Positions 56,401 to 64,000 of a DNA stretch of 64,000 nt are shown piece by piece (the stretch's first letter is position 1; every line of letters begins with the position of its first letter). Origin of the DNA: Moniliella sp. 'wahieum' (taxonomy: Eukaryota; Basidiomycota; Moniliellomycetes; Moniliellales; Moniliellaceae); contig RSEE01000025.1 in NCBI GenBank assembly GCA_003971905.1, positions 372,001-436,000 on the forward strand, written 5' to 3'. The notes beneath the pieces were generated by a model. The model was not told where the DNA came from. It saw only the letters and a program-made list of their open reading frames with translations, and ran no database searches. Made by a program: the position numbers and the translations under genes.

Positions 56401-58830
56401 ATGGTCCGACGCAGTGGAAAGGACAAGGCCCGGATGATCAAGGCCCAAAATGTCGCCAGATCGGCCGAGAGCATGGCCCAGCGAATGGCCGAGGCACGCC
56501 GCCGCTTGGGCCCCACCGCCGAGTCGCTCATCAGCGCGCCCTTGCCAGCGACCACGCCAGCCATCGTTACTGAAGCTCCCACTCCTAACATCATGGCTGG
56601 ATCAGTTCCAGAGCCAGCACCAGCACCAGCACCAGCGCCTGCGCCAGCGCCTGCACCAGCGCCTCCGCGTGCACCGGTACATGCGCCGACGCCTTCACCT
56701 GCACTTGCGCTACCGTCTCCATCGCCACCAATTTTAGCCCCCTCTGCGCCAACCCCTGCCCTCGCCCCTTGAAACGAGCTAGCCTCGGCGCGTCTCACGA
56801 TAACTCCAGACCTCCTTCCAAATTGCCCCGGAATAGCACGGGGCCAAACGCGTTTGACGTGCTCGACCCAGCAATTCAGAAGCGATTTGGACTGCATGCG
56901 AGCGTCGAGGACTGGCTCGATGCCATTGCTTTAGGGCGTGGTAGCAGCAGGTTTCTCCTTGCTCAGGTTGATCGCAGTTCAACCGATGGACAGACTTTCC
57001 AGCTTACAGTTCGCAGCCTAGATCCCGATGGATCAAGTGACTTCCGAACTCTTCCTCTGTTCTTCCAGGGCGGCATGGTTGGCCGATTGTCCGCTTGGTT
57101 CAACCACATCACCGATGTCCATGGCGGTCCTCAAGCGCCTGATCCCCTTCATGTTATCATCTGTGGCTGGTCTGCCGCCATTGTGAAACGCCAAGACAAG
57201 TGTTCTTTGGCCGTCACGTCTTATTCCCCGGGTGCACCTGCATCGGCTGGATATCGCGCAACCAAGCCAAACCGATCATTTTTGAAGACCCACTCAACGA
57301 ACGGGGTCGTATTATCTACGACAGCGACGATGCTGCCTGGGCCGCCTTTCGGAGGAATGCCAATCCGAGTTTGTCATCGACACATGCAAACCGAACCCCT
57401 CCCTATTGGTTCGGCCCATAATCAGCGCACTGAATCCTCCAGTGAACCCTTTGACTTTGACACTCCGGTGAGTTCTGGACGAGTTCATAAGGGATCCATC
57501 TCTGAGATGCAGCAGCCACCGTCCCCCATACCCGCAAATCGTTCTTTCCTGGGAGGGTCCCAACCCTCATACCCTGCAACCACAACACTTGGACAGCCCT
57601 CATACATTCCAAAACCTTTCTGTCCTTGTTGATATCCCGACGAAGAATCACTTCTGGCAGGGGGCGTAGAGCCGCTCAGCGACGATCCTGAAATGCGGTC
57701 CATAATATTGAGTCCTGTACGTTTTCCATTCTTGATTCGCAACTGCTCGGCAACTGACCTGCTCCTATAGACGAGGTCGTACATGCCCTTCAGCAAGTTT
57801 GTACCCGCCAACGGTTGAATATCATGGCGTGGTTGAATCAAGTAACGAGATCACCCGCGCCAGCACGGGAAGCAGGGTGCGTGTGTGATCTTCCATCCAC
57901 GTGTTGCGACACTATTCTGACTATTACCCTCCTTGCACTGGTGCCCAGACTACAATCTACAGTGCAGGTACGTGACAACTCTATGACCACCATCGAGTTC
58001 GTGCAAATCTGGCGCAAAAGCGTCGAAGACCTCAAGCGCCCGAAAGTGGGGATGTAATTATCGCCATTGGTGCCGTTGTCAAGGTTAACAATAAAGCATC
58101 ATCAGGGCGCATGCTCCAAGCCACACTGTACAGCGACTCCGTGCCCAAGCCCGCAATCTAATTGTGGGCCATTCTATCTGTCGCCCCTGATGGCCAGCTT
58201 GCATGGAGCAAGAGCAGCAAGGTTCTGGTTTTGACAGAGGGGAGAAGGTGCACGCCAAGAGTCTCGCACTTTGGGGGCGCAGAGCTTGGCGGAAGCATGT
58301 TTGACAATGCTCACTAGGCCACATTCGCCAGTCCGTCACGCTCGACAAAGTACTCCGAGACCACTTTACACTCACAGTTGAGGTAATTGGACTCCAGGAA
58401 GGAGCAAAAAGATTGGGTGACAGATTATTGCCTAACGTCCACTTTGAAAAGCGCACGATCAACATCTATACTCTTTCCTCAACGATGGCGCCCCTCCACC
58501 TCCTCATATCCAAACCATACGGATGGTGTGGGTGGCGGCGAGTGGCTGAGGTGATTCTGTATGCAGACTCGATGTTCCTGCTTCACAATGACGTGGTGGC
58601 AAGATCTTTTACCTCACCAACGCCCCGTTGCCGACTAGTGGCGCCACCAATGTTGGAAATCACGCTTGGCAACTTTGCTCCGATGGGGCCAAAACACCCG
58701 ATTTGATGCCCATGTTCTTACTAGTTCTCACGAGTCCTACACAACGGCTAAAGGAGTGCGTTTCCCTCTCTGGTTTTCCCATTCGTTGGCTGACTTTGCT
58801 TGTAGGCGCAACGCGAGTACCTAAAGGGTG
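56401..58830 (+). CDS. Unrecognised protein with possible OB-fold blocks
   Basis: I do not recognise this gene securely. It opens MVRRSGKDKARMIKAQNVAR (basic, helical), then a Pro-Ala dipeptide repeat (about 56,610-56,690, EPAPAPAPAPAP) and, after a frame change near 56,765, KRASLGASHDNSRPPSKLPR. A folded block follows: NAFDVLDPAIQKRFGLHASV, RFLLAQVDRSSTDGQTFQLT, FFQGGMVGRLSAWFNHITDV and DPLHVIICGWSAAIVKRQDK. Further on, in shifted frames: NIMAWLNQVTRSPAP, DNSMTTIEFVQIWRKSVEDL, GDVIIAIGAVVKVNNKASSG with MLQATLYSDS, and KVLRDHFTLTVEVIGLQEGA with LLPNVHFEKRTINIYTLSS. Beta-strand alternation such as DVIIAIGAVVKV...MLQATLYSDS suggests OB folds, as in POT1-like or other single-strand-DNA-binding proteins; this is a weak guess. 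3' limit and introns uncertain. Confidence 0.45.
56610..56690 (+). repeat. Pro-Ala coding hexanucleotide repeat
   Basis: CCAGCACCAGCACCAGCACCAGCGCCTGCG-type repeat coding about nine Ala-Pro pairs inside the unrecognised gene. A likely flexible linker and site of length variation. Confidence 0.7.
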
Positions 58831-59939
58831 AACGAGGGTGTGCTGGATCAACTGACTTGGCTCGCTTGCCCAAGTCCCCTCCTGCCCCGCACCCACCCCA
58901 CCACAGCCGCGCTTGAGCAATGATCTAGTGGTGACCAAACGGCAAGCCACCGCGGGCGCACTCCTCGGGCACGCCCTTATGGAATCCTAGAACCCTCTCC
59001 ATCTCCGCCCACATAATGGGAACATGCTGCCCCGTCCTCCGCTCCGGGCTCTGGCGCCCCAGGTCCACCCGCGTTCTACCGGTGGAGAAGGCCCTGCGAA
59101 GCAGGGTCAACCTGCACACCCTGCCTTGGCCAGTGCCGCTTCCTTTCGGGATGCAAGTTTTACGGCCAAGAGCAAGAAACCTCTTCCGACTGGAGGGGCT
59201 TCTGTCAGGCAATGCTCCGGGCGTGTTGGATATGATTGACCACTCTGATTTGGCCCAGCATTTCGACTCTCAATCGCCCATTAACTTCCCTTCAACCGTG
59301 CCTTTCGTCCGGATCTGATGGGGAAAGGCGGGAGATGGACCGCGATGTGCCTCGGCTATCTTTGTGTGTACATCTTGTTGTTTTTACGTGACGCGCATGT
59401 CAGGAGCATGGCTGTGACGACGGGCAATTGCAATAGTGACCATGGGCGCGAACATGCAACGCTGCCTTCTTTGGGTTCCACCCGTTTTCCCCGCCATCTC
59501 GACCGTTTTTCTACCTTTGATGTGGCACGTAGTTCCAAATTCCATGGGCGAGACGGCTATCCTGTCGACCACCAGGGAACGGGAAGTGACTGGCCGACAT
59601 TCGCATCAATGTAGCCGCGTCTGTCAGGGTGGGTGGATACAAGTGGTGGAGCACTGCCGGGAGAGTCGCATTGCCATCACGCATCATGCATCAGCATCAG
59701 CATTCAATAATTCAATATTCAATTCTGGCGTTTAAACTTTAATCAGCCGCCCCAGCTGGCAACATTCACAGCATGGACTACCCAATCCGCCCGGGCGCAA
59801 TAACGCAGCCCGAGTGAGATATAGGGTTGCAGGTACTGTGCCCCATGCCTTCAAGCCCTACCCACACAGGCTCGGGCGTGTTGGCAGGCTTTCGGGGCGA
59901 AGGCCCGGCGGTTGCTTAACCCCCTCACACCACCCCCAA
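58831..59939. other. Intergenic, 5' of RPL7
   Basis: No gene recognised with confidence. Open stretches at 58,920-59,320 have no known motif. The proximal promoter of RPL7 (about 59,670-59,725) holds CATCACGCATCATGCATCAGC and TTCAATAATTCAATATTCAATTC, words of the ATGCAT class and a TTCAATATTCAA palindrome. Confidence 0.45.
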
Positions 59940-60940
59940 TGGCCACGACGGTCCCCTCTCACGAGTTCGATCCTGCGCCCCGAGGCCATCGCCAAGAAGG
60001 CCGCCGCCGAGGACGCAGTGAAGGCTGAGCTCGCCGCCAAGGCCGCCGAGGCCAAGAAGGTACGTCGCTTCCATCCGGCCTGCAGGGTGGGATCATTGAC
60101 GGGCACACCTCCGTCCGATCATCCGGGAGCGGGCAGCTATGATGCATCACAACCACTTTGATGGCTAGCCCTTACTTTGCGATGTTGCCTCAATTCATAC
60201 CATCTTTCGGGTCTGAGCAGCCCGCTCCCGGACCATGCCCGTCATTTGTCCCAACCCTGCCCTCTGCCAACGGCAGCATACGATGACTTGGGAACTGACG
60301 TGTTGTTGCCGCTTTCCAGGCCGCCCAAGGAGACCCGCGAGAAGATCTGAAGCGCAACGAGGCGTACATTGCCGAGTACGCTGCCGCGGACGCGGAGGAA
60401 ATCAAGAACCGCGTGTGGCTAAGGCCGCTGGCGACTTCTACGTCCCGGCTCAGCCCAAGGTGGGTGTTTTCGTTCGTCTTCGCGGTATCTGCAACATCCC
60501 TCCCAAGCCCCCAAGATCATGCAGCTGCTCCCCTCATCCAGGTGAACAACGGTGTCTTCGTTAAGCTTACCAAGGCGACTGCCCAGATGCTGGCAGCAGC
60601 TGATCGAGCCCTACGTCACGTACGGCACGCTTCGCTCGCTACGATCCGCCTGCTGTACAAGCGTGGCTACGCCAAATCAACGGCCAGCTCCCCCATTTCG
60701 GAACAAGGTGATCCAGTCCCAGCCTGAGCAAGCTTGGCTTCCTCTCGGTTGAAGACCTCGTCACGAGATCTACACGGCCGGCCCTCACTTCAAGCAGGTC
60801 ACCACCTTCTCTGGCCGTTCAAGCTGTCCAACCCTACTGGCGGCTTCCGTGCCCGCAAGCTCAAGCACTTTGTCGAGAACAACGGTGACACGGGTGACCG
60901 CGAACACTTCATGCCTGCCCTCATCAAGCGCATGGCGTAA
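59940..60940 (+). CDS. RPL7: 60S ribosomal protein uL30 (RPL7)
   Basis: Large-subunit ribosomal protein of the uL30/L7 family. Seen across frames: [20 protein letters not shown], then a 260-nt intron (60,060-60,319, GTACGT...TTTCCAG), [92 protein letters not shown]-type sequence, [50 protein letters not shown] and [19 protein letters not shown], stop TAA 60,938-60,940. Every block of the family is present in order, so the gene is complete apart from reading-frame changes (at least six in about 740 coding bases). Because the protein is essential and usually single copy, these are most likely sequence errors. The 5' intron after the first exon is typical of ribosomal protein genes. Confidence 0.92.
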
Positions 60941-63900
60941 GTTGGAGGTTGGTTGGACACCCCTTGTTGGTCGCGGTTTTGACTGTGAGCGTGCTCTTGT
61001 GTCGCATGCATTGTGGCGCAAGCCGACCCTGGATTTGGCGCTGAACCGGGGCGCAAGGGTACTCACTTGGCTCCCCGACTCTGAAAATAGGCCTGGTTTC
61101 CTCCCGCCTTGACCAGGCTTAGCACTCCATGCCACATCAGCTATGGGATTGTCATGGCCGTCTGAATATGAATGTAGAGCCGTAGTTGAACCCGCTTGTG
61201 TTCGTGTGTGCTGGAGAGGCCTTCGAAGCGAGAGATTGAGCAAAGGGGCATCAACGTCAACATCAACATCATTAACCGTCCACCCGTCGCAGGTTCTACC
61301 AAAGGCACTAGTGGACGAGGTACGTTGCATGGGTCAGTTTTTGTGCGTTGGCCCCGCTAACGGGCATGGAGAAGTGTGATCACGTCTTAAGAGATAGATA
61401 CACTTTGAGCTGGCCCAGACCACCTTACCTGATTCGGCAGCCAACCCTTGTCTTCAGTCAGTTCAGTCGTCTTCACTGCAGCATTCTCTTCTGCTCCTAC
61501 TCAATTCGTCATTGTGCCCAAGCGCCCAGCACCGGTTCCTGCACTTATTCCACACACATTCTATAGTCCGACGGCCCCGAACGCCCAGGGCTGAAGCTGC
61601 TGAAGTGAAGGAGGGGAGGGAAGCGCGGTGACAACGAACCAATTGAGTCGGTTGCTCATATTGCTATTCTCGGAGATACTCTACTAGCATTTAGTTGTTG
61701 CAGAATGTACAACAAGGACAAAACAACTCTGGCGCCATCCAAAAGACAAACCCTCCTCTGGCAAGGGGTGCAAGGGGTGAAACACGTCCAGAACGCAGGC
61801 CTGAAAGCGACGCTGTCCGTGCTCACCGCAACTTTACCTAGCTGCTGGTTGGTATCACCTGTGGAGTGCATCCGTACAGTCCAGAGGCCTATTAGGAGAT
61901 GCCGACCCGCACCGCATGCCTACCTTTTTGTCGCAGATGTCTGGTCCTATACAATCAGAGTCGGCCTCTCTTCTGCGTCTCGCAGTGATAATCCTCTACT
62001 TTTGGAGGAACGCCCTTCCCCCCCCCCTCGAAAGAGAGGGGAGCAAAAGAGTCAACATGAAGACACAGCAAATGAAAGAGGAGGGGACAGGAATATGAGA
62101 AAGAGAGGGATGAATAAGGCTCGCACAACAGCCAACCGCGGTATGCAAGAAGCATTATACAATGCAGGCATGCTGATCCGTGCCTTGGCACCGGCCTCTG
62201 GGCATAATTTGAGATGCCCGTCGACAACGGACGATATGATGATTGGCGCCATGGTTCTCACGACCAAACCCAACGCCGGTATTGAGAGCATCTACCTCTT
62301 CTTGCCTTTACTTCAAGGCCACAGTGATGATGAGTGGTTCTCCTTTTCTCCCAAAATTACCCAATCGTGCCCGCGCTTTTGCAATGACCCCTCAAAATAT
62401 ATCCCAAGGAATACGATGTAAAAGGAGTCAGTCAGACTTCACCCCCTCTACCCGTATTTCCCCGTGGTTCCCCAAATGGCCAGCTCTACGCCGCTTTCTC
62501 CCCGTTTCGTTGCTGCCGTTGGCTGGATCTAGGGAGACTTGGTCGGCATTTGTGCTTATTCGCCATGACGCCATCCTCATGAAGTGAACACGCCTTCGAA
62601 AAAGTACCGTAACGCCGGAATGAAAAAAGTCACTCCCGCTCAGGCAGCCAAGTCGATAATGGGCGTTGAAGAGGTTGTGTTCAAGCTGCTTAAGCATGAC
62701 TTAAAGAAGCGATGTTTTCACAACCCACACCACTCCGTTTTCCTACTTACTACTCAGAAAACATCCGATAGTACTTCTCTCGATCGTGTGTCAGATCTGA
62801 GATATGTCGATGAAGCCGAGGCAGCTGGAAGTAAGTCCTGGTGCATTAGTTTATCCGGATCATTGCATGTGTATAGCAGGCCTATGGAATGTATCTATTC
62901 CGTTGATTTGCCGAAAAGATCTCAAGATCGACGTAAAACACACATTGAAAGCAGAGTGCCAGGCCGAAGTTGACCTTGTGTCGCGTATATGATAGGGCAG
63001 CGGGCCGTGAGCCACCCGTGTGTCAGACTTTGGCGTTCCTCTTAATTCTTAGTTGGTACCTGTCTTTTTCTTGACGGCTGAGTGGTAGATACGTCTTCGT
63101 CTCCTATAATCGACGTTTAGTTTACAACGGCCCCATCCAGTGGTACTAGTAGAGATATAGGATGGCCAAAACAACTGATTGGAACGTGAATAAGAGAGCT
63201 GTCGCATGTGAGATCTGAGATGCAAGAGTTGGTTGCACATGTGGATTATCCGCCGGATACCATGATGAAGAGACAGGCCACTAATTAAGGCAAAGGGTAG
63301 TGAATATGCTGGGTAACATGTAACAGAGTGAAAGATTGGGGGCTAGGGTGAAGTACTAGACCGGGCGATCAATGGGTGAGCGCGATGAATCGGTCACACC
63401 AGTGAGAGCCCAGAACCGCGGTTGTCCGTTAACTGAGAAGTAGCTACGCTACCAAGCTAAGGACGATTGCACTGTGCAGGGTGGGAACAGTCAGAGAAAG
63501 CTTCTTGTAAGCTCCTGACGCTAGTCCAACCTTCAATGCAACAGGGAGAAGAGGAAGGAGGGGAACGAGGGCGCGACGGTAACCAATCCGGAGCGCGCGA
63601 GTCGCGGAACTCTATAGCCAGTTCCGCTTGCAGCGACATGGCCGACCCAGCCATCACCACCAAGTGGTGCCACATGCCACCACACTCCAACACAGAGGCC
63701 TGTTCACCGCCGCGTTATCGACTATCGATCATGTTCTAGCGGCTAATGTACCCAGCTGGACTCCTCTATGCCCTGATATTTTCGTGAGGGTATAAAGTTG
63801 GAGGTGCATGTGGGACCTGTGGAAAAGAGGCAAAATGGAGATGGGTATCCCAGAAGAACCTGTTACGCTGGCTCACCCGGGGTAGCTAGTAGGTCCGCTT

Positions 63901-64000
63901 GGCCAGGGAAGCTGGAGACCATCGCACCAACCCTGCACACCGCCGAGCATACACGTGTGCGCAAGCGTGTGTCACATGTCATGGATGAAATAGTTTGTCA
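60941..64000. other. 3-kb terminal region without a recognised gene
   Basis: GC content is lower than in the gene-dense parts. Open frames at 61,705-62,421 and 62,584-62,973 on the plus strand show no known motif, and I do not call them. 63,000-63,450 is the most AT-rich part. No tRNA, rRNA or clear transposon ends were found by eye. Confidence 0.45.

Noticed and set aside
59950-59985. GAGTTCGATCCTG resembling a tRNA B box
   Set aside because: Lies inside the RPL7 first exon; no A box or cloverleaf can be drawn around it.
62584-62973. 130-codon open frame near the right end
   Set aside because: No known motif, and no neighbouring exon with conserved sequence.

Overview
The window is nuclear DNA of a fungus. 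It is GC-rich and gene-dense, with short spliceosomal introns (53 to 260 nt where they can be placed; donors GTAYGT or GTGYGT, acceptors YAG) and typical fungal gene families: UBP15, KAP120/importin-11, DML1/Misato, mitoribosomal mS45 (Bot1p), RGD2-like F-BAR/GAP, MSG5-like phosphatase, SUR1-like mannosyltransferase. The low intron density (0 to 2 per gene), GC content and proline/serine-rich proteins suggest a basidiomycetous yeast or smut relative (Ustilaginomycotina-like). That placement is inference with modest confidence.

Layout. 0.4-12.4 kb: a CaMK-type kinase (-), a SET domain protein joined to a TAD3-like tRNA deaminase (-), mS45 (+), DML1/Misato (-) and importin-11/KAP120 (+). 12.4-20.8 kb: a disturbed region with two copies of the 3' part of UBP15. 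The first copy (about 12,390-14,055) is truncated, internally deleted and split by a 302-bp solo LTR. A broken Copia-type reverse transcriptase/RNase H fragment (about 15.6-16.48 kb) abuts the second, full copy (16.9-20.8 kb). 22.8-39.4 kb: a SUR1/CSH1-like sphingolipid mannosyltransferase (+), an unrecognised proline-rich gene (-), a three-finger C2H2 transcription factor (-), a single-pass Ser-rich membrane protein (-), a protein with many ubiquitin-interacting motifs (+) and a METTL7-like methyltransferase (+). 39.7-49 kb: an RGD2-like F-BAR/RhoGAP-like protein (-), an unrecognised Pro-rich gene with a basic C-terminal helix (-) and a dual-specificity MAPK-phosphatase-like protein (-). 51.2-61 kb: a GPI-anchored His/Ser-rich secreted protein (-), a DUF202 membrane protein (+), a KAT-II/ARO8-like aminotransferase (-), an unrecognised possible OB-fold protein (+) and ribosomal protein uL30/RPL7 (+). 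The last 3 kb show no recognisable gene.

Two features run through the whole window. First, almost every conserved gene, including RPL7, is interrupted by single-base frame changes. The simplest reading is an uncorrected indel-rich assembly, so coordinates of multi-frame genes are outer limits. Second, many 5' intergenic regions carry clusters of short palindromic words (ATCGAT/TGATCA, AAGCTT, GAACGTTC, AGTACT, ACTAGT, ATGCAT, CATGTGAC, ACGCGT), repeated in tandem at short spacing. They lie mostly upstream of genes and rarely in coding sequence, and look like a shared promoter vocabulary. This is the best candidate here for something undescribed.

The genes do not form a pathway or cluster. 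They are ordinary housekeeping and signalling genes in both orientations.
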